A DNA stretch of 41,338 nt from Planctomycetota bacterium (lineage in GTDB: Bacteria; Planctomycetota; UBA8108; UBA1146): contig DUAN01000026.1 of the NCBI GenBank assembly GCA_012960845.1, positions 1 through 41,338 of the forward strand, read 5' to 3'. A program made the position numbers and the translations under genes. Positions 1 through 9,914 of this stretch are shown here, piece after piece; within the stretch, counting starts at the first letter, position 1; the number at the start of each line of letters is the position of its first letter. Under the pieces are notes generated by a model. The model ran no database searches, was not told the DNA's origin, and saw nothing but the letters and a program-made list of their open reading frames with translations.

Positions 1-2663
1 AGCTGGCGGAAGCGATCCGCGACTGGCTTCCTGCCGCTTCTTCAGCGCAGCCCTGGCTTCCCGATGGTGATTTCAACTGGGTCCAGATCACCCCTCCAAA
101 CCCTGGTGGGGCTCCACCCCATGCACTGGTCGATGCAGATCTCGATTGCATTCCTGATCTCTGGATCGCCGGAGCTGAACCCTCTGCGTGGAGCTTGTCA
201 GAATCACCCGAGAAAATCGCAGCCATCCCCTCTTTGAAGGATGCCATCTGCTTCGCTGTTGCGGATGTCGATGAAGACGGCCTCCCTGACCTCGCCATCT
301 CCACTGGCGGACGAGTTCAAATCCTCCAGGGCGAAGGAGGCAGGACCCCAAGGTTTGAATCGTTGATCTCCACCGTCAAAGCAAGTGCCAGCGACTTGCT
401 GCTGGCAGACATCGACATGGAAGGAGATCTGGACCTGCTGCTGACCACCGGTACCGGCCCGATTCAACTGTCCCTCAATGAGGGTCACAAGTTTCGCGAG
501 ATTTCCGATTCACCGAGCCTGTCTGGAACCATGTCGGTCAAGAGCATCATCGCGGTTCGAGATCTGGATCGGGATCTCGATCACGACCTGCTGCTGGTCG
601 GGGACCGCCTCTCCTGGATCTCCGGAGCACCCCAGTGGAAATTCGCGGAAGATCCCGCCGGACAGCCGTTGGTCTCGGTCGAGAGGCTGGAAGTCGATAC
701 CGCATTGCTGGTCGACCTGGTGGGAGATCACGAGCAAGAACTGGTACTCCTGCAACGAGGGAAGCTGAAGATCCTCCAGCCCACCAATCACCACAAGGAT
801 GCCGAGGAGATGGCACTCTTCGATGGTGAGATCGCCTTGCCGGCTGAGGTCAATTCCGCCACCTACGTGACCATCACGGCTCAAGATCTGGATCTCGATG
901 GCACGGCAGAACTACTACTCTCCTCTGCTGACAAAACCTCCATCCTCCAGTTCATCGCTGGAAAACCGACTCTCTCGGCCCATACCTTCTCACCAGCGAG
1001 GTCGATGATCAGCGCAGATGTCGACGGCGATGGCGACTTTGATCTGGTTGTGGAGAAAACTGACGGTTCACTGTGGTTGATGAGAAACCCCCTGGCGCAA
1101 GAGTCGCAGCGACTCCACACATTTCGCGCTCATCTGGGAGGGCGACGCGATGGGGACGATCGTCGTACCAACTTGCTCGGCTTTGGCGCCCGGCTGGAAC
1201 TTCGCAATTCAGACCAGGTGGTGCTCGCATTCCAGGAGGGCAAGGGTGGTCACCACGCCCGAGGATTGCTCCCGGTGGTGGTAGGACTCGATGGTTCCGA
1301 TCACCTCGATAGCCTCATCATCGAGTGGCCCGATGGAGTTCTCCAGGCAGAGATGGATGTCAAGGTGGACCGCTGCCAGGAGATCGAAGAGATCCAGCGC
1401 AAGTCATCGTCATGCCCGATCCTGTTCTCCTTCGACGGTCAGAAGTGGAACTTCATCACCGACTTCATGGGCGGTGGCGGACTTGGATTCTGGATCGGAC
1501 CCGATGAATTTTCCCCGCCGGAACCGACAGAGGTGGTACGAATCGCTCCCGGGGCACTACAACCGATCAACGATCGACTTCGGCTGAGCATCATGGAGCC
1601 GATGCAAGAGATCTGTTACACCGATCGATTGTCGCTGATCGCGGTGGATCATCCCGAGACACACTCCTGCTTCCCCGAGGAGTTCTTTTCGATCCAGGCT
1701 CCCCCCCCTTCCGGGAAACCGTTGATGATCGAGAAAGAGACCAGGGTATTCCCCTCGGTGGTTCGCGATGCCAGTGGCCCCATCGATGCATCTCTGGTCG
1801 CTGAAGTGGATCGACTCTACGCAGGTCCCCGTGGCTTGATTCCAGACATGGTCGGCTACTGTGAGAACCAGGTGTGGGAGTTCGACTTCGAAACCGTTCC
1901 CGAGGGGTCCAGCATTGCCCTGCTGCTCGATGGTTGGATCGAGTATCCATATTCGCGAATCAACTTTGCTGCATGGCAAGGTGGACAGCGATTGTCTGCT
2001 CCGACCTTTCGCTGGCGAGCGGCGAGCGATCAACCGTGGCAACTACTGGCGGAAGAACTCGGTTATCCGGCAGGGATGCCCAAGACGATGGTGCTCGATG
2101 TTTCCGACATCATCGCTGATGGCGCTCGCCAGTTCCGTATCGAATCAAATCTAGAGCTCTACTGGGACAGAGCATTCCTCGCCTCGATCAAGCCCCCTGC
2201 TCCACAACATATCCACTCGATTCCGTTACATTCAGCGATCCTACGTGACGGTGGCTACCCTCGAGAATTCTCTGACGATGGAAACTTGCCCGCGACATAC
2301 CATTACGATCAACGAGATCCAACTCTCGATTACCGTCCGATGAAAGAAGGACATGTCACTCGATACGGGCGCGTGGATTCCTTGTTGGCCGCTGTAGATG
2401 ATCAACTCGTGATCATCGGGGGTGGAGACGAATTGATCCTGGAGTTCGACGCTTCATCGCTTCCGGAGTTGTTGCCTGGCTGGGAACGAACCTGGTTGCT
2501 CGACACCTTTGGCTGGTGCAAGGATCTGGATCCTCTCACCGGAGCATGCCGGGGAGTGGGCCCGTTACCCTATCGTGGCATGAGCCAGTACCCGCCTCCG
2601 GCTGATGAGCCCAAACCGGATCGCTCGAACTACCAGACCATCTGGAATACCCGGCGCGACTGA
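1..2663 (+). CDS. CRTAC1/ASPIC-UnbV-type FG-GAP (VCBS) repeat protein, 5' truncated by window edge
   Basis: Repeated D-x-D-x-D-G-D-x-D calcium-loop motifs (DVDEDGLPDLA, DVDGDGDFDLV), ASPIC-like 'LIIEWPDGV', and 'CPILFSFDGQKWNFITDFMGGG' typical of the CRTAC1 C-terminal extension. The frame is open from position 3 upstream of the TTG at 195 (LAEAIRDWLPAASS...), so 195 is not the true start. Confidence 0.85.
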   Translation, partial: LAEAIRDWLPAASSAQPWLPDGDFNWVQITPPNPGGAPPHALVDADLDCIPDLWIAGAEPSAWSLSESPEKIAAIPSLKDAICFAVADVDEDGLPDLAISTGGRVQILQGEGGRTPRFESLISTVKASASDLLLADIDMEGDLDLLLTTGTGPIQLSLNEGHKFREISDSPSLSGTMSVKSIIAVRDLDRDLDHDLLLVGDRLSWISGAPQWKFAEDPAGQPLVSVERLEVDTALLVDLVGDHEQELVLLQRGKLKILQPTNHHKDAEEMALFDGEIALPAEVNSATYVTITAQDLDLDGTAELLLSSADKTSILQFIAGKPTLSAHTFSPARSMISADVDGDGDFDLVVEKTDGSLWLMRNPLAQESQRLHTFRAHLGGRRDGDDRRTNLLGFGARLELRNSDQVVLAFQEGKGGHHARGLLPVVVGLDGSDHLDSLIIEWPDGVLQAEMDVKVDRCQEIEEIQRKSSSCPILFSFDGQKWNFITDFMGGGGLGFWIGPDEFSPPEPTEVVRIAPGALQPINDRLRLSIMEPMQEICYTDRLSLIAVDHPETHSCFPEEFFSIQAPPPSGKPLMIEKETRVFPSVVRDASGPIDASLVAEVDRLYAGPRGLIPDMVGYCENQVWEFDFETVPEGSSIALLLDGWIEYPYSRINFAAWQGGQRLSAPTFRWRAASDQPWQLLAEELGYPAGMPKTMVLDVSDIIADGARQFRIESNLELYWDRAFLASIKPPAPQHIHSIPLHSAILRDGGYPREFSDDGNLPATYHYDQRDPTLDYRPMKEGHVTRYGRVDSLLAAVDDQLVIIGGGDELILEFDASSLPELLPGWERTWLLDTFGWCKDLDPLTGACRGVGPLPYRGMSQYPPPADEPKPDRSNYQTIWNTRRD

Positions 2664-2666
2664 TCC

Positions 2667-4352
2667 TCAGGCAAAGCGGCGATGCACTCCCCGGGGCAGA
2701 TCAGGATCTTCTCCTCGATCGGTCCGCTCCTGACGCATCTTCTCGGCGTAGGCCTGATACGATCCCTCGAAGAAGCGACCGCTACCCTCTCCATCGAGTG
2801 CCAGGATGTGCGTGGCCACACGGTCGAGGAAGTAACGATCGTGACTGACCACCACCCCGCAACCCGGAAGAGCCTCCAGTGCCTCCTCGAGCAATCGAAG
2901 AGTCGGGATGTCGAGGTCGTTGGTCGGTTCGTCGAGAATCACCAGGTTTCCACCACGCCGTAGCATCTTGGCCATCTGGACCCTGTTTCTCATTCCTCCA
3001 GAGCAGTGGCCGACCAACTTCTCCTGGTCATCTCCGGTGAATCCAAACCGAGCGACATACGCGCGACTCTGCACCTCGAGCTTGCCGACATTGAAGACGT
3101 CATACCCCTCGGAGATGTTCTGGTAGATGGTTTTTTTGTCATTCAGGTCCTGCCGGCTCTGGTCGGCAAAGCAGATCTCGACCGTGGATCCCAGTTCGAT
3201 AGTGCCAGAGTCGGGCTCATCGAGTCCTGCCACCAAGCGCATCAAGGTGGTCTTACCGGCTCCATTGGGTCCGATGACGCCGACGATGGATCCCGGTCTC
3301 AAGGAAAAACTGAGATCCTCGAACAGGACTCTTCCGTCGAAGCCTTTCGACATCTTCTCGATATCCAGAACCTTGTCGCCCAATCGGGTCTCACATGGGA
3401 TGACCAGTGCTGGGAGTTCCTTACGTGACTCGTACACCTGCTCTTGAAGTCGATGAAATGACTCGATCCTCGCCTTGCTCTTGGTCGCACGGGCCTTCGG
3501 GGTCTGGCGAATCCAGTCCAACTCCTTGGTGAGTAATTTCTGGCGGTCATCTTCGTGTCGCTTCTCGACATCGAGTTCCTTGGTCTTCTGCTCGAGATAC
3601 TGGCTGTAATTGCCCTCAAATGGAGTGCCACGGCCGCGGTCCATCTCGAGCATCCAGCCGACAACATTGTCGAGGAAGTAGCGATCGTGAGTGATCAGCA
3701 AAACGGTGCCATTGAAGTTGGCCAGGTGTCGTTCGAGCCATGCGACAGTGTCTGCATCGAGGTGGTTGGTCGGTTCGTCGAGTAACAAGATATCCGGATG
3801 AGAAAGCAGGGTCCTGCACAGAGCAATCCTACGTTTTTCACCTCCGGACAGATGACCGACTTCAGAGTCTCCCGGCGGGCAGCTCAATGCATGCATCGCT
3901 TGATCAATCTGTCGATCGATCTCCCATGCATCGGAGTCGTCGATCTTCTCCTGCAGAGTGGCCATCTTGTCGTAGGCTTTTTGCGTTTCACCTTCGGAGA
4001 GCTCGGTTGCCAGCGACTCCGTCACTTCATTGTAGTCGTCGAGTAGTTTTCGAACTGAAGCGGCACCGATTTCAACATTTTCACGTACCGTCTTCGTTTC
4101 ATCCAACTTGGGTTCCTGTGGGACATATCCGATGGTCGCTCCCTTGGCGATCGTGACCGTGCCATCATATCCGTCATCGACTCCTGCGATGATCTTCAAC
4201 AGAGTCGACTTACCACTTCCGTTGACTCCTATCAGACCAATCTTCGCTCCCCTGAAAAACCCAAGGGTCACTCCCTTGAGAACATCCTTGGGACCAAAGG
4301 AGCGATACACGTCTTGCACCTGGAAGATGACTTCCTGTCGATCCTTACTCAT
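2667..4352 (-). CDS. ettA: Energy-dependent translational throttle protein EttA (ABC-F ATPase)
   Basis: 561 aa with two ABC cassettes (GVNGSGKST ... LSGGEKRR ... LLLDEPTNHLD; GPNGAGKTT ... CSGGMRNR ... LDEPTNDLD); N-terminus and linker match EttA. Confidence 0.93.
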   Translation of the reverse strand: MSKDRQEVIFQVQDVYRSFGPKDVLKGVTLGFFRGAKIGLIGVNGSGKSTLLKIIAGVDDGYDGTVTIAKGATIGYVPQEPKLDETKTVRENVEIGAASVRKLLDDYNEVTESLATELSEGETQKAYDKMATLQEKIDDSDAWEIDRQIDQAMHALSCPPGDSEVGHLSGGEKRRIALCRTLLSHPDILLLDEPTNHLDADTVAWLERHLANFNGTVLLITHDRYFLDNVVGWMLEMDRGRGTPFEGNYSQYLEQKTKELDVEKRHEDDRQKLLTKELDWIRQTPKARATKSKARIESFHRLQEQVYESRKELPALVIPCETRLGDKVLDIEKMSKGFDGRVLFEDLSFSLRPGSIVGVIGPNGAGKTTLMRLVAGLDEPDSGTIELGSTVEICFADQSRQDLNDKKTIYQNISEGYDVFNVGKLEVQSRAYVARFGFTGDDQEKLVGHCSGGMRNRVQMAKMLRRGGNLVILDEPTNDLDIPTLRLLEEALEALPGCGVVVSHDRYFLDRVATHILALDGEGSGRFFEGSYQAYAEKMRQERTDRGEDPDLPRGVHRRFA

Positions 4353-4384
4353 CTCTGACTACTCTCTCATTTATGATTGTTGAA

Positions 4385-4612
<228 letters not shown>

Positions 4613-4732
4613 GATCTCTCGCTCCATTCCTTCTGAGTTCCAACGAGTTGACTCCACCCAGGGTGCTGGGTCGTTTATGGTAAGGACTCAATCGCATCTC
4701 TACCAGCAGACCCACCAAGGTCAGGAGGCCAG

Positions 4733-6094
4733 ATGAAAGATGTCATCGAGCAGCTCGCCAGCGGACGACAGTTACATATCGACAGGCTGGTGGAGTGGTT
4801 ACGGATTCCCAGCATCTCCACCGACCCCCGGAGGAAGGGGGATGTGCGAGACGCTGGAGAGTGGATTCAGCAGGAATTGGCCCGTTCTGGTTTCGCTGCC
4901 AGACTCGATGAGACCGCTGGCCACCCGGTCTGTTTTGCTTCCTGGAATGGAGCCGAGGGTGCCCCCACGGTACTCATCTATGGGCACTACGATGTACAGC
5001 CACCAGAACCCCTCGAATTGTGGCGCCATGGAGCCTTCGAGCCGACCGTCGAAGATGACAACCTGATCGCCCGTGGTGCCACCGATGACAAGGGGCAGGT
5101 GCTCGCTCTCGTGAGGGGAATTTGCGGCGTTCTTCAGCAACGCGGATCACTACCGGTCAACATCAAGTTCTTGATCGAAGGCGAAGAGGAGATCGGATCG
5201 CCAAATCTGGCCCCTTACATCGAAACTCACAAGGAAGAACTGACCGCCGATGTTGCGGTGATTTCAGATTGTTCCCAGTTCGCTCCAGGAATCCCCGCCA
5301 TCACCGTGGCACTGAAGGGCCTCGTCTATCTGGAGATCTTCGTCCAGGGTCCCAATCGGGATCTGCACTCCGGCTCCTTCGGTGGTGCGGTGGAAAATCC
5401 AGCGAATGTGCTGACGCGCATCCTCGGCTCTCTTCGAAATGAAGAGGGAAGAATCACCATTCCCGGTTTTTACGAGAGTGTCCGGGACCTGACCGCCGAG
5501 GAGAGAGCGGACTTCGCCTCATTGCCCTTTGATGAAGATGGCTTCAGAGAAGACCTCGAAGTTCCCCAGGTTCATGGGGAGGCGGGTTGGACGACACTGG
5601 AACGAAAAGGAGCCCGACCGACCCTCGACATCAACGGCCTGCTGAGCGGCTGGACCGGTGAAGGTGCCAAGACGGTTCTTCCGGCCCATGCCAGTGCAAA
5701 GCTATCGATGCGACTGGTGCCCGATCAGGATCCCGATGTCATCGATGCGCTGGTCTCGGACCATCTCCGCTCGCTGTGCCCACCCAGTTGCACCATCGAG
5801 GTACGTAGTCACCACGGAGCCCACCCGGTACTGGTCGAGCGAGACAGTCACTGGCTCGATGCGGCGGCTCGAGCGGTGGAGAAGGGCTTCGGAAAGGCTC
5901 CGGTGTATATCCGCGAGGGAGGCTCGATTCCGGTGGTCAGTGACCTGAAGAGAATCCTCGGGATCGATACCATCCTGCTCGGACTCGGGCTGCCGGACGA
6001 CAATGCCCATTCCCCCAATGAGAAATTTCACCTCCCCGACTATCAACGAGGGATCGAAACAGCGGCCTGGTTCCTCGATGAAATCTCTCCATGA
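4733..6094 (+). CDS. M20/M25/M40 family dipeptidase
   Basis: 453 aa; 'VLIYGHYDVQPPEP', 'ARGATDDKGQ', 'EGEEEIGSPNL', 'DLHSGSFGG', 'REGGSIPVV', 'PDDNAHSPNEKF' are hallmarks of the M20 dipeptidase subgroup. Confidence 0.93.
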   Translation: MKDVIEQLASGRQLHIDRLVEWLRIPSISTDPRRKGDVRDAGEWIQQELARSGFAARLDETAGHPVCFASWNGAEGAPTVLIYGHYDVQPPEPLELWRHGAFEPTVEDDNLIARGATDDKGQVLALVRGICGVLQQRGSLPVNIKFLIEGEEEIGSPNLAPYIETHKEELTADVAVISDCSQFAPGIPAITVALKGLVYLEIFVQGPNRDLHSGSFGGAVENPANVLTRILGSLRNEEGRITIPGFYESVRDLTAEERADFASLPFDEDGFREDLEVPQVHGEAGWTTLERKGARPTLDINGLLSGWTGEGAKTVLPAHASAKLSMRLVPDQDPDVIDALVSDHLRSLCPPSCTIEVRSHHGAHPVLVERDSHWLDAAARAVEKGFGKAPVYIREGGSIPVVSDLKRILGIDTILLGLGLPDDNAHSPNEKFHLPDYQRGIETAAWFLDEISP

Positions 6095-6783
6095 TCCGCT
6101 TCAGACCTGCTTCAGAGCGAGGTCAGGCAGATCATGGTTGGCTTCGAGCGAGGCATGCTTTCAGTTTCGCCCAATACCACGATCCTGACTGGATGGGGTG
6201 GCGCGGACTTCGAGTGATGAATGAGGACCGAATCGCTGCTTCAAGTGGGTTCCCATCGCATCCGCACCGCGAGATGGAAATCATCACCGTGGTGCTGTCA
6301 GGTGCCATCGCTCATGAAGATTCGATGGGAAACTGCGGAATCCTGACCTCCAAAGATGTTCAAACGATGAGTGCAGGGCGCGGCATCATTCACAGTGAAT
6401 CAAATCCGTATCTGGAGGAACTGCATCTCTATCAGATCTGGATCGAGCCAGCGAAGCAGGGGGTCACTCCTCGATATGACCAGAAGTCCTTCGATCCGCT
6501 CGATCGAACCGGACGCTGGCAATTGCTCGTCTCCGAGGATGGAGAGAGCGAGTCATTGACCATCGCCCAGGATGCTCGCATCTATCGTCGCTTACAGACC
6601 CCCTCGACGCTGGAGAACAGCATCTCTCAGGGGAGGGGGCAGTGGATTCAGGTGATCTCCGGATCTATTCAACTCGATGGAGTCACACTGGTATCGGGTG
6701 ACGGAGCCGCCATCGATGAGGTGGACAGTTACCGGATGGATGTGGTCGAGGAAAGCGATCTTCTACTCTTTGATCTGCCCTGA
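6091..6783 (+). CDS. Pirin family protein
   Basis: 230 aa; 'FPSHPHREMEIITVVLSGAIAHEDSMGN', 'VQTMSAGRGIIHSESNP' bicupin pirin signatures; overlaps the upstream peptidase stop by 4 bp (ATGA). Confidence 0.92.
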   Translation: MIRFRPASERGQADHGWLRARHAFSFAQYHDPDWMGWRGLRVMNEDRIAASSGFPSHPHREMEIITVVLSGAIAHEDSMGNCGILTSKDVQTMSAGRGIIHSESNPYLEELHLYQIWIEPAKQGVTPRYDQKSFDPLDRTGRWQLLVSEDGESESLTIAQDARIYRRLQTPSTLENSISQGRGQWIQVISGSIQLDGVTLVSGDGAAIDEVDSYRMDVVEESDLLLFDLP

Positions 6784-6789
6784 AACTGG

Positions 6790-8343
6790 TCACCGACGCC
6801 AGGTCATCGGCAAGAAGATCACCAGAACCGCATAGATCTCGAGCCGTCCCAGCAGCATCAGGAAGATCAGCAAGGCCTTTCCGATTGCAGGGATGGCAGA
6901 GAAGTTCTCGAGCGGACCGACACCGGCAATGCCAGGTCCAACATTCCCTATCGTCGCGAGGGTCGCCCCTAACGCAGTCAGCAGATGATCGTCTTCCAGG
7001 GCACCGCTGACCGTCTTCGCACCACTTACCGAGAGGCTACCGGCATCTTCGGACCAGGCGGGATCCAGTACGAAAGAGAGCACCAGCACCGAAACGAGGA
7101 ATAACAGCGTCCACAAGGCAAGAAATCCAAGCACCCTGGCGATCACTTCCCGCTCGACGGCTTCTCCTCCGATCTTGATCGGAAGTACCGCGTGGGGTCG
7201 TATCAATAATGCAATTTCACGTAAACCATATTTCACCAGGGTCAGGACCCGGAAGATCTTGATTCCACCTGCGGTGCTCCCTGCGCAACCTCCAACGACC
7301 ATCAATACAATCAAAACGACTCTGCATGCGTTGGGCCAATGATCGTAATCGGCGGTAACGAAACCGGCGCCCGTGCCGATAGATGCCACCTGGAAACTGG
7401 CGTAGCGAAAACACTGACCCAATGTCCCGTACTTTTCAGCATTTTCGATACGGTCAGGATAAGTACCCAGATGCAACATCAAGGTCACAAAAATGATCGA
7501 TACGACGATGAGGCCGACAAAGAAACGGAGCTCGCTGTTGCGAAAATACACCGGATGCCCTCGAAAGATCGCTCGATAATGAAGAACGAAATTCATTCCT
7601 GCGATCAAAACGAAAGCCGTGATCACTGCATCTACATATGCGCTATCAAAGTGAGCAACGCTCAAACTCTTGGTCGAGAATCCTCCGGTAGCCAGTGTAG
7701 AAAAAGCCAGTGTTACCGCATCGAACCAATCCATCACTGGTAGCAACAGTCCTGCAACAACAACAGTGAGAAGAAGATAAAGTCCCCACAGCATCATTGC
7801 GGTCTGAGCCACTCGCGGTGCTAATTTCTCGGTGGTCGGTCCGGGCACCTCCGCTCGCATCATTTGAATCCCACCGGAGCCCAGTAATGGCAGAACAGCA
7901 ACCGTCAGCACCACGATTCCCATCCCCCCCAACCACTGGGTGAGGCTCCTCCAGAACAGAAGTCCGGGGGGCAAGGCCTCGATGTCGGTGAGGATGGTGG
8001 CTCCGGTGGTTGTGAATCCACTCATCGTCTCGAAGTAAGCATCGAGCAGTGAAGGGATTCCACCGGGGGCTAGCCAGAATGGTAGGGCACCGAAGAAGCT
8101 CAAGACCGCCCACCCCAACCCCACCACGGCGAATGCCTCGCGAGATCGAAGCTTCTTCTGGTAATCACGGTTGGCGCCCCAGAGGATCATTCCGGTGACG
8201 AGGCAGATTCCAATGGTGATTATGAAGGCAGGATACTCCAGGGTGGATTCAAGAGCTGCCGCTACCAGCAATGGAATCAATAGAATTCCAGCCATGGTCA
8301 GGATCAACAGACCCAGGACCGCCAGGAGGGGACGGAATCTCAC
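6790..8343 (-). CDS. trkH: TrkH family potassium uptake protein
   Basis: 517 aa polytopic membrane protein; 'SGFTTTGATIL', 'GGMGIVVL', 'FSTLATGGFST', 'GGCAGSTAGGIK' selectivity-loop motifs; GTG start overlapping the trkA stop (GTGA). Confidence 0.93.
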   Translation of the reverse strand: MRFRPLLAVLGLLILTMAGILLIPLLVAAALESTLEYPAFIITIGICLVTGMILWGANRDYQKKLRSREAFAVVGLGWAVLSFFGALPFWLAPGGIPSLLDAYFETMSGFTTTGATILTDIEALPPGLLFWRSLTQWLGGMGIVVLTVAVLPLLGSGGIQMMRAEVPGPTTEKLAPRVAQTAMMLWGLYLLLTVVVAGLLLPVMDWFDAVTLAFSTLATGGFSTKSLSVAHFDSAYVDAVITAFVLIAGMNFVLHYRAIFRGHPVYFRNSELRFFVGLIVVSIIFVTLMLHLGTYPDRIENAEKYGTLGQCFRYASFQVASIGTGAGFVTADYDHWPNACRVVLIVLMVVGGCAGSTAGGIKIFRVLTLVKYGLREIALLIRPHAVLPIKIGGEAVEREVIARVLGFLALWTLLFLVSVLVLSFVLDPAWSEDAGSLSVSGAKTVSGALEDDHLLTALGATLATIGNVGPGIAGVGPLENFSAIPAIGKALLIFLMLLGRLEIYAVLVIFLPMTWRR

Positions 8344-9707
8344 TTCAGTTTAGCTTTTCTGCGGGTGAACTTCTTTTCGATGTCATTCACCGCCTCGGGA
8401 AGAGCAAAGACGATGACATGATCGCCACTTTCTATGACCGTATCTCCAGTTCCAGTAAACACCTCATCTGCACGCTGGACCGCACCGATGATGGAACCCT
8501 TGGGAAGCTTCAGATTTGCAATCTTCATTCCGCAAACAGTTTCCTGCTCGCTGATTTCGTACTCTCTCGCTTCAGCACCGGAGTCTCCCACCTGTGAGAC
8601 GGCTTTGATGTTGCCACGTCTTAATGCCCCCAGGATGGCGCTCACGGTGATTCTCCGGGGATTGACCGCTTCCCCGACTGCTGCCTGCTTGAGAATCGGC
8701 AAGAACTGATTCTGCTCGGTCCGGATGAGGATTCGTCGAACTCCCAGCTTGTTGACGAGCAATGCGTTGGTCAGGTTCTCTGCATCTCCGTTTTCTAGTG
8801 ATAGAAAAAAGTCTGCATCTCCAATCCTGTTTTCCTCAGCAAAATCTGCATCCGTGATGTTGCCATGAAGGACGAGACTCTTCTCTAGAGTCTCCGAGGC
8901 CTTCTCAGCCTTGGCTCGATCTTTCTCCACCAGCACGATGGACTTCACCGAACCCTCCAGCCTTTTCGCCACCTCGATGCCCAGTTGAGTGGCACCGGCG
9001 ATGAACACCTGCTGGACAACTTCCGATTCAGGATGAGCAATGGCCATGAAATCAGCGGTCTTGCTGCGCTTCAGTAAGACATAGATCTGATCTCCATCCC
9101 TGAGTTCATCTTCCCCACTGGGGATCACCAGGCCATCTTTCCTCGAGATACCCACAATCAATCCTGGAATCCGATCATACCTTTGACGCAGATCTTTCAG
9201 AATGACTCCATCGAGTGGAGATCCTTCCGAGATCTGAAATCCCCACAGCACCAGCTCTCCATCTGCGAAATAGAAGACATCGAAAGCACCGGGGTTTTGG
9301 ACCAATCTGTGCAACTTCTCCGCAGTGGCGTCTACCGGATTGACGATCAGATCTGCTCCGTATGCCTCCGGCAACAGTGGAGATCCCGAGGAAGAGAGTT
9401 CCGCATTGCGCAGGCGAACCACTACCTTCTTGGCTCCCAGTTTTTTTGCGAGCAAACTGACGACGATATTGGTCTCATCTCGGTCGGTCACGGCAATGAC
9501 CAGATCCGTACGATCAGAGATCGCCTTTCGCAGTGTTCTGGGGCTCGCTGCATTTCCATGAATCGCCCGTACGTTGAGCCGATCATCAATCCTGTGTATC
9601 AGATCAATGTCGGCATCGATGATCGTGATCCGATGCCCCTCCGCAGAGAGTCGCTCTGCCAGATGGATTCCGACCACTCCTGCACCCACGATGACGATAC
9701 GTAGCAT
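8340..9707 (-). CDS. trkA: Trk system potassium transporter TrkA
   Basis: Two RCK_N/RCK_C halves; 'MLRIVIVGAGVVGIHLAERLSAEGHRITIIDAD'. ATG at 9707 preceded by GGGAGAAATA. The ORF-track start at 9938 is an unsupported extension that overlaps the divergent gene. Confidence 0.9.
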   Translation of the reverse strand: MLRIVIVGAGVVGIHLAERLSAEGHRITIIDADIDLIHRIDDRLNVRAIHGNAASPRTLRKAISDRTDLVIAVTDRDETNIVVSLLAKKLGAKKVVVRLRNAELSSSGSPLLPEAYGADLIVNPVDATAEKLHRLVQNPGAFDVFYFADGELVLWGFQISEGSPLDGVILKDLRQRYDRIPGLIVGISRKDGLVIPSGEDELRDGDQIYVLLKRSKTADFMAIAHPESEVVQQVFIAGATQLGIEVAKRLEGSVKSIVLVEKDRAKAEKASETLEKSLVLHGNITDADFAEENRIGDADFFLSLENGDAENLTNALLVNKLGVRRILIRTEQNQFLPILKQAAVGEAVNPRRITVSAILGALRRGNIKAVSQVGDSGAEAREYEISEQETVCGMKIANLKLPKGSIIGAVQRADEVFTGTGDTVIESGDHVIVFALPEAVNDIEKKFTRRKAKLK

Positions 9708-9914
9708 TATTTCTCCCAGCAGTTGCAACGGTCGGTTCCGGGCCCAAACTGGCCCCAGCCCTCCAACCACCGGATGATAGACCTGAAGTAAGAAATCGCC
9801 AACACCGGCAACCGTTTGGACGACGGATCCGGGGCGGATATCCTCTCTTGCGGGAATCCAGAAGCGCTCTGGAGCAATTGACCCCGGCCTGGAATCTTTG
9901 AGAAGAAAGCCACT